Source of the DNA: Mytilus galloprovincialis | Lineage: Eukaryota; Mollusca; Bivalvia; Mytilida; Mytilidae | Reading direction: 5' to 3' | DNA: 64,000 nucleotides | Assembly (NCBI RefSeq): GCF_965363235.1 | Contig: NC_134842.1 | Span: 5,049,112-5,113,111, forward strand | Part shown: one piece after another, positions 11,644 through 22,659 of the stretch | Layout of the letters: the number at the start of each line of letters is the position of its first letter | How positions within the stretch are numbered: the first letter of the stretch is position 1 | The notes under the pieces: generated by a model | Databases searched by the model: none | What the model was told of the DNA's origin: nothing | Seen by the model: the letters and a program-made list of their open reading frames with translations, nothing else | Position numbers and translations under genes: made by a program

Positions 11644-12560
11644 TCAATTAAGGCTTGCCATGTAAACAGCTCGATCTAGTAAAGCCGATTCTGATGGAGG
11701 AATGTTATCTATTGCCCTTACTTTTCTAGTGAATAGATCTTTCCGTGCGTCGTTCACCTTCGTACATTCACTTGTTTTATCATACATCAGTATAACATAT
11801 CGCTCTATCTGAAGCATGAAATTGGAAATAACATTCGGTGATGCTGTTCTACTTAATGTTTCAAACAAAGGTGTAATCTCTTCAAAAGAGCTCCATTTAT
11901 CCCATGCAGTTTTCCTTCCTTTGTAGGCAAACGCCGATACTTGATCACAACCTGTAAAGGAGTGCAAAAACAAAAGTCCCCTTGAAATTAAAGATCCAGG
12001 ACTTTTGGCGATGTCATGAACAGCTAGATATCTGAAATTTTTGCCAACTCGAAAACTCATTCACCCTAATGTCATGGACAATAGAAATTGCTATAACTAC
12101 AACATCCGTATCAACTGTCCTCAATATAACCCGTTTCAATCCTTCTTCTACAGCATCATACACATGCAGCATCATCCGTGTGTCTGCTTCTTCGTGTGTG
12201 CATGGTGATAAGTTTCTTATATCTTTTGGTACAAATGTAGTCTGCATAGAACATCAGTTCATTACGTAGTAATCACCTGTTTCTGTTCATCATACCCTCT
12301 TGCTGAAGCTACCAATTGTTCTGCTAAATATATGAACAGCTCCGTTTTATTGTCATTAACCCAAAGAAATTCCTCCCAGTTTCGTGGTACTCTTGAATCT
12401 GGTATGACTCGTCTTATCACAGCTTTGCCTCTTTTATATCTTGTTGAGGCTTGCAAACTACTAGTATTCGAGATGTACTCATCCCAAATTACATCAAGTC
12501 GACTTACAAAACGCAACTGATCATGTATTTAAGGCATGCAAATGTCGTTGAAATAGTCTT
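11644..12560 (-). pseudogene. Core of an uncharacterised mobile-element protein (HEEADTR / TVDTDVVV / FTGCD family)
   Basis: Three successive minus-strand open stretches carry one family in order. At about 12560-12262 is an N-terminal part with RLDVIWDEYI and VPRNWEEFLWVN-NKTELF. At 12247-12060 come LSPCTHEEADTRMMLHVYDA and LRTVDTDVVVIAI. At 12060-11644 come VGKNFRYLAVHDIA, FLHSFTGCDQVSAFAYKG, KTAWDKW and PPSESALLDRAVY. Two frameshifts and a few lost bases between the stretches make it non-functional. I recognise the family as multi-copy in cnidarians and molluscs, usually ending in a CXC domain like the one at 5255-5520. The spacing of the E-E-x-D, D-x-D and G-C-D motifs resembles FEN1/XPG-type nucleases; that function is inference. 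Confidence 0.75.
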
Positions 12561-12845
12561 CAAATGTCTAACGTCCACGGGGTTTTCAATATATTAATGA
12601 TTGATGCGCCTTTATTTACCAAAACGTCTGCATTTGGTGCCTCCTCATGCAGCTCTGTCAATCATTCCAATGGAACAAACAGGTCAGATTTTGATCCTGA
12701 AAGCATTTCTCTAAACTATTAAAAATGAGCCTTATTATTTCAAAACTGTTATGTTTTGTTAACGGTTAATTTATCATTATGACCATATCAATGACAATAT
12801 ACTAGTATGCATTTTGGTCATATTGAAATATGAAAAAAATCCTAA

Positions 12846-13078
12846 AGACAATGTAGGGGTAATTTCAAATTCTAGTGTAAGTGTAAACTCCATTCGCTGA
12901 AAATATGATTGACAGCCCTATGTTTTGACCTTGGAAAAAAATAGTTAGGCATATGAACTATAAATTAGGATAATATTCTTTTCTAAACGTCATAGTCACA
13001 ATGGTACAGTTTTAGCTGTAGAATGAGTTTCTAAGAGAAATTGCAATGTCCATATTTACAGAGATGCAACATCTAGAC
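12846..13078. repeat. Second copy of the repeat found inside the LINE at 2258-2500
   Basis: It shares GTAGGGGTAATT, CAGCCCTATGTTTTGACCTT, GGATAATATTCTTTTC, CACAATGGTACAGTTTT and TTTACAGAGATGCAAC with the earlier copy, in the same order and orientation. By eye the identity is around 70 percent. Confidence 0.55.
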
Positions 13079-13099
13079 ATATTGAAAATTCAGAATTAA

Positions 13100-13260
13100 A
13101 TAAACTCATTATAGATACCAGGATTGAATTTTATATTTACGCCATACGCACTTTTTGTCTACAAAAGACCCATCAGTGACGCCCGAATGATGACATGTTA
13201 AATGGCGAAAGAAAGAACGAGCTTGAAGAGCATTGAGGACCAAAAATTCCTTTAAGTTTT
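13100..13260 (-). mobile_element. Retrozyme fragment with decayed hammerhead ribozyme
   Basis: On the minus strand the hammerhead region is at 13139-13182: stem I strand GCGTCA, core CTGATGG (normally CTGATGA), stem II GTCT/AGAC, AAAA in place of GAAA, and a closing TGGCGT strand that pairs with GCGTCA. The two core substitutions should abolish cleavage. The flanks match the other retrozyme copies: GGTATCTATAATGAGTTTAT downstream on the minus strand, and a GAGCATTGAGGACCAAAAAT stretch on the plus strand. Confidence 0.7.
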
Positions 13261-13489
13261 GCCAAATTCAAATATCGTATTACAAAATTTTAATAGATAT
13301 TACATCACAATATTACATCTCAACATTTAAGTTTCTAAACTATCATTTTTCACCCTTGTACAATTGCATGGGGCGTATTTAAGTAGAATGAACATTCAAA
13401 CATTGTATTTTTAATAGATTAAGAATTAGGACAAAGAAATGCAGCAACTTTAAAATACATTATGATGTTATATGAAAGGTTATTTATTC

Positions 13490-13595
13490 TTGACACTTAT
13501 TTTGTAAAACAAAAACTGTTTCAACATACGATAGATATAGGGAGATGTGGTGTGAGTGCCGATTAGACAACTCTCCATCCAAAAACAATTTAAAA
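13490..13595 (-). repeat. Fragment of a mussel-type interspersed repeat
   Basis: GATATAGGGAGATGTGGTGT then GAGTGCCGATTAGACAACTC and TCCATCCAAA are the reverse of the phrase seen at 26779-26840, 53340-53390 and 55020-55076. It abuts the left edge of the array that follows. Confidence 0.6.
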
Positions 13596-16500
13596 AAGTA
13601 ATCCTGTGTTAGGATGCTAACACAAAAGTCACCAAAACGGACCCCAAATCGTTTGTTCTGCGGTATCAATGATGCCAAATTACCTATGTGTAAAGTTTCA
13701 TTAAATCGAATGGATTTTGATATTTTAACATTTTTGCCGTTTCCATGGTTACGGCGGCCATTTTGGAAATTTTGAGGTCAAAAGTAATGTCCACATATGG
13801 TAGGCAACATTTGTTTTAAGTTTCATGAATTTTGAAGCATTTTGAAATTTTTGGACATTTTTGCTGTTTCCATGGCAACGGCGGCCATTTTGAAAATTCC
13901 AAACTCAAAAGTTTAGTCTACATACATTAGGCAACATTTGCTATAAGTTTCAATAATTTTGAAGCATTTTGAAGTTTTTCATATTTTTGCTGTTTCCATG
14001 GTAACGGGGGCCATTTTCAATATTCCAAAGTCCAACCCCCACTGTAATGTGTTCCCTCCATAATTATATACAATCATGTACCATTTAATGTCTCTAGAAC
14101 TAATTTGACATTGATGTTCTGGAATGTTCCATAAAAATTCACCCCCCTAAAATTATGCCAAGGAGACCCCCTACTGAAATAAAATTAGTTCCAAGTTGAA
14201 GCTGACATGTGTCTCTAAATATTCATAAAAGAAAATATAATACCATCTACTCTATTTACAGCAGAAAATTGATGAAATGCAAAAAAAAATTGACCCCACC
14301 CATCTTTGAGCCCCCCTAATTATGCCAAGATGACACCCTGGTATCATGGACATTGGGTTCTGCAACCCCCATGATGCAGACCTATACCCAGAATAAATAT
14401 AAATTTTCCATCCTGTACTGCTTCCCAAAAAATGGTAGGACAGTTTAAGGGGTCAGAAAGAGAAGAATAAGAATAATAATAACTAGATTTGTAATTGCTA
14501 GCAATAACGGATGGCACCCTCGTACCCCCATTGCCAGGCGAGCGACAGCCATTTTGTAAATTCCAAAGTCAAAGAGTGCGTCTACACCTGCAGGTTATCC
14601 TTTTTGCAAAATTTCATTTAGTTTGGAGCATTTTGAAATTTTGAACAGTTTTGCTGTTTCCATGGTTACGGCGGCCATTTTGGAAATTCCAACTTCAAAA
14701 TGCAACTCCGCACATGACAGTCACTATTCCTGTAAAGTTTCATCCAGTTTGCAGCACATAATTTTTTTTGGAAATTTTGAACATTTGTGCTGCAACCATG
14801 GTTACAGTAGATAATTCCAAAATTCTAAAAGCAGACATCTCATGTCCACATGTCATGTTATATATCAATACAGGTTCATTAACTTTGGTGCACTACTCTC
14901 TGAGAAAATGCATATTTTATGCATTTTTCCATAGGGTCAATGCAAAACTTGGCCCTAGTTTCCATGACAACGGCGGCCATTTTGAACTATCAAAATATTG
15001 TCTTGACATCTTGGCATACTGGAGAACATTTTCATAAAGTTTCATGTCTCTAGAATAAATTTAACATTGATGTTCTGGAATGTTCTGTGAAAATTCAAAA
15101 TTTTTACCTTTTTGCATTGTTTCCATGGTAACAACAGATATTTTAGAAATTCCAAAGCCAAATTCCACATCTTCCAATGTTGCTCATCGTTACTGTGAAG
15201 TTTCATTAAGTTTTGAGCATTTTGATATTTTTGAAATTTTTGGTGTAGTTTCCATGGCAACATAGAAGTTCCAATGATTGCCAAAAGCATACCAAAACCA
15301 GTATATAGTGGGCACCTACATTGTATTTAAATATAATGATTCTAACTTTAAGCATAACGTAATAATTCACCAAAACCAAAATCTAGATTTTTTCACAATT
15401 GTGCAGTTTCCATGGAAACGGCGGTCATTAAAAAAAATTCCAGAGTCAGATGCACAACTTCACATGGGTGTCCTCATTATGTTATAGTGCCAACATTATT
15501 GGATCACTCAATTCTTAGAAACACGATGGACAAAATGTGTGGAAGAATAATAAAAATAAGAAAAACTAGATTTGTAATTGCTAGCAATAACGGATGGCAC
15601 CCTCGTCCCCCTATTGCCAGGCGAGCGGCAGCCATTTTGAAAATTTCAAAGTCAAAGAGTGCATCTACACATGCAAGTCATCATTTTTGCAAAATTTCAT
15701 TAAGTTTGAAGCATTTTGAAAATTTTGATATTTTTGCTGTTTCCATGGTTACGGCGGCCATTTTGGAAATTCCAACTTCAAAATGGAACTCCGCACATGT
15801 CAGTCACTATTCCTGTAAAGTTTCATCCAGTTTGCAGCACTTAATTTTTTTTGGAAATTTTGAACATTTGTGCTGCAACCATGGTTACAGTAGATAATTC
15901 CAAAATTCTAAAAGCGTACGTCTCATTGCCACATGTCATGTTATATATCAATACAGTTTCATTGACTTTGGTGCACTACTCTCTGAGAAAATGCTGATTT
16001 TATGCATTTTTCCATAGGGTCAATGCAAAACTTGGCCCCAGTTTCCATGACAACGGCGGCCATTTTGAACTATCCAAATATTGTCTTGACATCTTGGCAT
16101 ACTGGAGAACATTTTCATAAAGTTTCATCCAGCTGGATCTTATAAGGAAAGAGTTAGAATTTTTGATATTTTAGCTGTTTCCATGGTAACGGCAGCCATT
16201 TTGAAAATTCCAAAATCAAACTGGAAATCAGCACATGCCAGTTAACATTCCTGTGGAGTTTCTTCCAGTTTGGACCACTTTGATTTTTTTCGCATTTGTG
16301 CTGTTTCCATGGAAACGGCGGCCATCTTTTACCATTCCATAGCAAGGTGCACAACTTCAAATGGGGGTCCTCATTATGTTATAGTTCCAACAATATTGGA
16401 TCACTCAATTCTTAGAAACACGATGGACAAAATGTGTGGAAGAATAATAAAAATAACAAGTAATCCTGTGTTAGGATGCTAACACAAAAGTCACCAAAAC

Positions 16501-17398
16501 GGACCCCAAATCATTGTTTTACGGTATCCATGATGCCACATAACCTGTGTGTAAAGTTTGATTAAATTTAAAGGATTTTGATTTTTTTCACATTTTTGCC
16601 GTTTCCATGGTTACGGCGGCCATTTTGGAAATTTTAAAGTCAAAAGTAATGTCTACATATGGCAGGCAACATTTGTTTTAAGTTTCATCAATTTTGAAGC
16701 TTTTTGAAAATTTTCACATTTTTGGAGTTTCCATGGCAACGGCGGCCATTTTGGAAATTTCGAACTAAAAAGTGAAGTCTACATTAGCTTCACAACATAT
16801 GTTATAAGTTTCATTTAATTTGAAGCATTTTGATGTTTTTCTTATTTTTGCTGTTTCCATGGTTACGGCGGCCATTTTGAAAATTCCCAAAGTGTCACTT
16901 CTGCTGCAAATTGTTCACTCCATAATTATATACCATCATATACCATGAAATGTCGCTAGAACAAATTTAACATTGATGTTCTAGAATATTCCATGAAAAT
17001 TCACCCCCCTCAAATTATGCCATGGAGACCCCCTACTGAAATAAAATTAGTGCCAAGTTGAAGCAGACATGTGTCTCTAAATATTCATAAGAGAATATAT
17101 AATTCCATCTACTCTCCATACAGTGTAAAATTTAGAAGATGTAAAAAAAAATTAACCCCACCCATCTTTGAGCCCCCCTAATTATGCCAAGATGACACCC
17201 TGGTATCATGGACATTGGGTTCTGCACCCCCCATGATGCAGACCCTTACCCAGAAAAAATATAAAATTTCCATCCTCTACTCCTTCCAAGAAAATGGTAG
17301 GACCGTTTTAGGGGTTAGAAAAAGAAAAATAAGAATAATAATAATAATAAGAAACCGAACAAAAACATAAAGTCCCCAAAACTCCGTTTTGGTGACTT
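13596..17398. mobile_element. Four-unit repeat array with GTTTCCATGG(T/C)AACGGCGGCC sub-repeats
   Basis: The units are A 13596-14483, B 14484-15563, C 15564-16457 and D 16458-17398. A and D are homologous over ~885 bp: both start AGTAATCCTGTGTTAGGATG and end in an AGAATAATAATAA tract. B and C share a start, ACTAGATTTGTAATTGCTAG, and also end in AATAA tracts. Each unit holds two to six ~130-bp sub-repeats of the form CATTTTTGCTGTTTCCATGG, a TAAC or CAAC, GGCGGCCATTTTGGAAATTC, a variable part, and AAGTTTCATnnAGTTTG. AAGTCACCAAAACGGAC at 13626-13642 is mirrored at 17382-17398, and unit D alone has the same two ends. Open frames inside (for example 15412-15897) are by-products of the repeat. B and C look inserted between A and D. 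Confidence 0.75.
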
Positions 17399-17525
17399 AA
17401 AAAGTAAACCATTATAAGTCAATGTACGGCCTTCAACACGAAGCCTTGGCTAACATCGAACAACAAGCTACATGTATAAAGGGCCCCGCATTACAAGTTT
17501 AAAACCACTCAAACGGGAAAACCAA
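17399..17525 (-). repeat. Interspersed repeat, inverted ACACCACATCTTCC family
   Basis: AAAGTAAACCATTATAAGTC, ACGGCCTTCAACAC, AGCCTTGGCTAACA and CAACAAGCTACATGTATAAA are the reverse complement of the phrase chain at 53242-53395 and 54915-55076. Confidence 0.65.
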
Positions 17526-17676
17526 CGTTGTAATCTATATAAAAAAAATATATATACTGTTTAATAGTACTATAATACATTACCACACGAAGTAAATATG
17601 TACAATAATCCTTTAACATAACTTGACTTCATGGCAACCTAGGGTAGTCACTTTATAGCTTGATAAACATTCAACA

Positions 17677-18304
17677 GATATCAACAAACTGAATGCTCTT
17701 TTTATAATACGATTTCATCATAAGGTTTCATGTTATGGTTTTCATAGGTTACTTAAAAAATATTTTGTAATAATTGCTATTTCGTTGTTATAGTCTATCG
17801 AATTTCTAAGAATTTTGAAACAAATCAATAATACAAATTTTAATATTTTACATTTTAACTACTAGTATCATTCATCATCCTTTTACAGTCGTAAGGGATT
17901 GTCATCGTATAACAAAGTTTGATTGATTTTGACAAAGCATACATTTTTAATTAGGACTTTTGCTAAATTATTTGAATTCTGATTTAATCTGATATCAACA
18001 AACTGAATGCTCTTTTTATAATACGATTTCATCATAAGGTTTCATATTATGGTTTTCATGGGTTACTTAAAAAATATTTTGTAATAATTGCTATTTCGTT
18101 GTTATAGTCTATCGAATTTCTAAGAATTTTGAAACAAATACATAATACAAATTTTAATATTTTACATTTTAACTACTAGTATCGTTCATCATCCTTTTAC
18201 AGTCGTAACGGATTGTCATCGTATAACAAAGTTTGATTGATTTTACCAAAGCATACATTTTTAATTAGAACTTTTGCTAAATTATTTGAATTCTGATTTA
18301 ATAA
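17677..18304. repeat. Tandem duplication, 2 x 314 bp
   Basis: GATATCAACAAACTGAATGC at 17677 recurs at 17991, and the following ~310 bp match with only about seven to nine substitutions and no obvious indels. That is roughly 97 percent identity, so the event is young compared with its surroundings. The unit has no coding capacity. Confidence 0.9.
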
Positions 18305-18489
18305 ATTGGAACCAAATGTATTATTTATTTCATTGAGGACAATGCCAGAGCATGGGCTTAACGAGAAAATGTTCGACTGGAAATTTTGTCAGATTGGTTC
18401 AAAACAATCAGGTCTCTGATAAAACGTCAAATTCATAAGTTGAAAAACTGTGTGAATAAAAGCTTAAAGTCTCTTTTCAGATAAAAATT

Positions 18490-18830
18490 AGTTAGACACG
18501 ATAAATATGTTGCTGTACCTGCGGAGAAAGCTTAAAACAATATTGTCTTACTACTGCGAGTGTCTTAGGAATAAATTAGCATTCATGTAATTCCTCATAA
18601 AAAACATATACAATTATTCAATGAACATATAACAATGAACAGAAAATGTTTAGGACGTGCTTGTATTCTTAGCCTCTCAAAATACCATACAAAACAACGG
18701 TATATTACCGACTCATCTTCATGTTTGACGACAGAATTGTTCATTAAAGTGACAATACAATTCTGTTCGCAGTGAAAGCGGGTCTGCAGAAATACTTCGA
18801 AACTGTTTACTTACGAAGTGGTTAACTAAT
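18490..18830 (+). pseudogene. Penelope-like reverse transcriptase fragment 1
   Basis: Translation in broken frames gives HDKYVAVPAEKA-NNIV, then KYHTKQRYITDSSSC--TE, then KAG-QKYFETVY-RSG. Penelope-like RTs read VPADKA-NN(I/V)V, then P-K-HK-PYKQR(Y/F)I-(A/T)(G/D)SS-CSTxxLS, then KAGLQKY. Stops and deletions make it dead. It lies immediately upstream of the gag fragment but is not part of it. Confidence 0.7.
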
Positions 18831-18921
18831 CATTTACTAGTGAACTGTGTATATATACATTTCAGGTATCAGTGATCCTAATAATTAAAGATATTAACTA
18901 AAAGAATACTGACTTTCATTT

Positions 18922-19740
18922 ATGACTGATACTCAACTAACAGCTGAAAACAGTGAATTGATCAATATGCCACTTCTACACTGCCCTATAGACGGCTGTA
19001 ATTGGAAATATCAGGACCTAGATGAAGCATTTGCCGCTGCTCTAACCACTGTTCTACAGATTCATGACAGAACCGTCCACCTACCTCTGTGTCAACCGTC
19101 AACGCACAAGTTAAAATTGGACCCACCTACTATAGCTGCAGGATGTGATCCAGACCAATGGTTAGCATTCACCAGACAGTGGAAAATGTATAAAATAGGG
19201 ATGGCAATCACAGACAATGTCTTGCCCACTGACCTTTTCTACTGCTATTGACATCAAGCAGCTGGAGCCAAATGATGGGCTTGTAATAGTCCCACTCATG
19301 GACAGAGGAATGGGCGCAAGGCCATAAATACTGTGAGACGTGGACATTCACATGTGCTAAATGAACAGTTAAAGGTCATAACACCAAATCATACAGCAAG
19401 TGCACTACCTGCGGAGTATGAGGCCACCGTGATGCATCTTCTAGAATCTGCGCTCAAGGTAAGGGCAACAGGAACCCATCCAATCAAGAAAGATCAAATA
19501 AAGATACAGACCAAGAACAAGTTGGTAATACAAATGAGCAGCTGTGCACTACATCAAAACAGACAAACCAAGCACCACGTCTCGAACATCACATATTTGA
19601 TGGACAGTGGCTGGCTAGACCCTCAAAACCCCACTTAATGCTTCTGGTAAACATGACAACTCTGCCTGAGGACCATGCATTATTGGGCATCCCTTGCAAG
19701 ACACCTCTCAGTTTAAGACAATCACTATGTCCAAGGTAGC
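18922..19740 (+). pseudogene. LTR retrotransposon gag and start of protease, frameshifted
   Basis: The open stretch at 18922-19251 starts MTDTQLTAENSE and has a C2H2-type finger (CPIDGC, then H-D-R-T-V-H), followed by CDPDQWLAFTRQWKMYK, the gag helix region of molluscan gypsy/BEL-like elements. A frameshift follows. In another frame about 19310-19460 gives a zinc knuckle (CTTCGV-GHRDASSRIC). About 19560-19700 then gives LEHHIFDGQWLARPSKPH and LPEDHALLGI, the stretch that precedes the aspartic protease. The protease active site and the RT are missing, and no LTRs were recognised. Confidence 0.75.
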
Positions 19741-20820
19741 TGATACATTAAAATCTTTTTGTTTTTAAGATTTGATTCTTATGAAACTTCTCAGCGAATA
19801 TACATTATTTATTCCTATTTATAGATAAAAAAATATAATGACGCCTTTTAGGGAGCCAGATCTGACATGGTATTGGAGACAACCCGGAAAAAGGATTTGT
19901 CTTTAAGGAAACCTGATCAGATATGGTATTAGAAACAGCCCGGAAAATAGGATTTTGTCTGATTTGTTTTCAGGGAATCTCTATTTTTTATATAGTTATA
20001 TTGATAGATATTAAGCGTAGTATCCCTGGTCACTATATAAACATAAATAAATAAAAATATAGCTGTTCAAATGTTTAATTGATCAGATCAAAATACGCCT
20101 TTTCAGAGTTTTTGCAATGCATAGACAAGGAAATATAGTATAAAATTCCCAAACTTAATCTGCTAGCATAACTCATAATAAATCGTTTTAAAAGCAATTA
20201 TGAAAATCATTTAGTCAGTATTGTCAACGAAGTATTATATAGCCTCTTCGCTAGTTTATTGTTTTCTGTTTGGTATCAAATAAATAATTAAGATCTATTG
20301 ATCTGGGGTTTTTTTTTGGCAACCGCCTTGACAGTCAGCAGTGTTAACAATCATCCGTTGTTCAACCTGTTAATCAAATGCATTTTGTTAAAATATGCTT
20401 TTCCATGTTTTGTCTTTTGGGAAATGTTGTTCGTACTGTATTAAGATCCCTCTACCGAGATTTATTTTTGTATGCATATGAAAATATAATGCAGTTCTTA
20501 TCCAACGCAATCATAAGTTTGAACGTTGTTTTCAATTAAGGCTTATTTATATTTTTCGGTCGAGCATGTATTATATTTGCCGTCGAGATTATATAATCCC
20601 TCCATCCTATTTCGAATCATAAAAATTCAAGACAAATCATATAAAAAATATATAAAGATGAATACTGTTTCGATTGCTTACATCACTGAAGAGACATTAA
20701 TTGTCGAAATCCGGATATGGTTATGTCGTTAATATAAATCAGATGTTAGAACATAAATTGACCTATCAATACCAATGCTACATTAATCATTAAAGACCCA
20801 AATTGAATGTTGCAAAAAAT
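19741..20820. other. No recognisable gene
   Basis: Within 19857-19950 a phrase (GA-ATGGTATT-GA-ACA-CCCGGAAAA) occurs twice about 63 bp apart, a small local duplication. Nothing else was recognised. Confidence 0.4.
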
Positions 20821-21262
20821 TTGTCCTACTTCCATAACGAGTTTGTTGTTGTCCCCGCAGATAAATCACAAAATAACATTGTTTTTATGTGTAAATATCA
20901 TATCATTAACCGCTTGATAAATGAATTAGGTATTGACATAAATTTACCTTGAAACACAGCATATAACCCAATGACAATTATCAAAGAGGAAATTCTGGAA
21001 AATCATAGGTTTGTTCTTTGTTCCTTTGGAATTTTAACCAATTATGAAGAACTAGATCTTCAATCACTTTATTGGATACATAAACTTTACAAGTATTCTT
21101 ACACACAATGGTATATTGCTGGGTCTTCCTAATTCGTTACGAAACCTTTTTTCTAAATTTTTATATCTTATTTAATCAACAATCAAAGCCGGTCTTCAAA
21201 GATGTTGTGAAACTATATATTCTAGTGGTGGCAAGTTGGAAGAGATTGTATCACGTTGTTAC
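20821..21262 (+). pseudogene. Penelope-like reverse transcriptase fragment 2
   Basis: One long frame reads HNEFVVVPADKSQNNIVFMC, INELGIDIN, a stop, IIKEEILENHRFVL, LQSLYWIHKLYKYSYTQWYI and AGSS. This matches the Penelope-like RT pattern VVPADKA-NN-V, then LP-LYWIPKLHK-PYKQRYIAGSS. Several key residues are changed, and stops occur. The downstream part continues in other frames (a ...KPVFKDVVKLYILV... stretch in place of K-GLQKYCD--Y). No GIY-YIG endonuclease was seen. A retrozyme with hammerheads lies 1 kb downstream. Confidence 0.75.
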
Positions 21263-21292
21263 TTATAAAAAAAATAGCCAAATTAGATGCAA

Positions 21293-21505
21293 AATAAAGG
21301 CAACAGTAGTATACCGCTGTTCAAACTCATAAATCCATGGACAAAAAACAAAATCGGGGTAACAAACTAAAACTGAGGGAAACGCATTAAATATAAGAGG
21401 AGAACAACGACACAACACTACAATGTAACACGCACAGAAACGGACCAAGCATCAGACAAAATCCCACGAGAAAAACAAATATAACATCAAAACCAAATAC
21501 ATGAA
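21293..21505 (-). repeat. Interspersed repeat, AACAGTAGTATACCGCTGTT family
   Basis: The chain GGCAACAGTAGTATACCGCT, CAAACTCATAAATC, ACTGAGGGAAACGCATTAAA and AGAGGAGAACAACGACACAA also occurs at 30430-30640, is diverged at 27760-27960, and is inverted at 23720-24075. There is no coding capacity. Confidence 0.7.
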
Positions 21506-21509
21506 TACA

Positions 21510-22120
21510 AGTGTCTTGTCTTATGTAAATTTAACGGACGACATAACGGGTTGGTTGACCCTTACGGAAAATCTGTTTCACAGATGATATCGGATATGTT
21601 TCTTATGTCGTTACTACAATCCCGTTCCCGTTTCACGAATTTGACCTACTGATTTAGACAATTTGTCGGGTCTGAATAACATTAGGAAAACGACGGGTGC
21701 CACATGTGGAGCAGGATCTGTTTATCCTTTCGGAGCACCTACGATCACCCTGAAGTTTTTTAAGTGAGGTTCGTGTTGTTTAGTCTTTAGTTTATATGTT
21801 GTATCTTGTGTTTTACTATTTATCTGTTTGTCGTTTTCTTTTTTTAGTCTTGACGTTGTCAGTTTGTTTTTCGATATATGAGTTTGAATGTTTCCTCTTG
21901 TATATTTTGCCATTTATTTTAATCATAAAACTCGTGTCAATGAGGTTTGCACGCTTTCTCGTCTCGTTAAGGAACACTAACAATATCTGAGATTATCGCT
22001 ACTTTGTGCATTTTTCCTTTGAACTACATGGAAGCCATGGCGTTGTCAGTTTGTTTTAGATTTGTGAGTTTGACTGTCCCTTTGGTATCTTTCGTCCCTC
22101 TTTTACAGCTCCCATCCGCA
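21510..22120 (+). repeat. Interspersed repeat, CCACATGTGGAGCAGGATCTG family
   Basis: ACGGACGACATAACGGGTTG, GGGTGCCACATGTGGAGCAG, GAGCACCTACGATCACCCTG and the later CCATGGCGTTGTCAGTTTGT and TTGACTGTCCCTTTGGTATC form a chain that recurs inverted at 59040-59275. It directly follows the Penelope-like RT fragment and could be that element's 3-prime region, but this is not shown. Confidence 0.65.
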
Positions 22121-22265
22121 TACTATTCTACAGAAAATATAGCATGTATAGGAATAGATAAGCATTGTTGGAAATATAAAAAAAGAAGATGCTCTTGGCT
22201 TTTTTGGTCTTTAATGCTCTTCAACTTCTTACTTTATTTAGATTTTTAAACTTTTGTGGATTCGA

Positions 22266-22310
22266 GCGTCACTGATGAGTCTTTTTTTAAACGAAACGCG
22301 CGTCTTGCGC
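22266..22310 (+). ncRNA. Hammerhead ribozyme, near-intact core
   Basis: In order: GCGTCA (stem I), CTGATGA (core), GTCTTTTTTTAAAC (weak stem II: two outer pairs, then a mismatch), GAAA (core), CGCGCG (two-pair stem III), GTC (cleavage triplet, 22302-22304), TTGCGC (stem I partner with one mismatch). Both catalytic core boxes are exact. The weakened stems I and II suggest low activity. Confidence 0.8.
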
Positions 22311-22615
22311 AAATACAAAATTTAATCCTGGTATCTATGATGAGTTGTTTTACAACCACTGGGTCGATTCCACTGCTGGTGGAGTTTTAATTCTCCGAGG
22401 GTATCACCAGCCCAGTAGTCAGCACTTATGTGCTGACATGAATTTTAATTGATATGTTCATATTGATAAATTTAAAACTGTTTATAAAACTTTTGAAGTT
22501 TTGAAATACTGAAATATATTACCTTGAATTTGGCAAAAAATTTAAGACATTTTGTTGCTTAATATTTTTCAACTTCGTACTTTATTTTGCCTTTTTTACC
22601 TTTTTGCAGATTCGA

Positions 22616-22659
22616 GCGTCACTGATTAGTCTGTTTTACACGAAACGTGCATCTGACAT
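22616..22659 (+). ncRNA. Hammerhead ribozyme, core mutated
   Basis: GCGTCA, then CTGATTA in place of CTGATGA, then a GTCTGTTTTACAC stem II region, GAAA, CGTGCATC and TGACAT. The change at the essential G of the first core box should inactivate it. It marks the downstream boundary of the monomer. Confidence 0.7.

Noticed and set aside
15412-15897. 161-codon plus frame as a gene
   Set aside because: It crosses the boundary between two units of the CCATGG array and its translation repeats that of neighbouring units.
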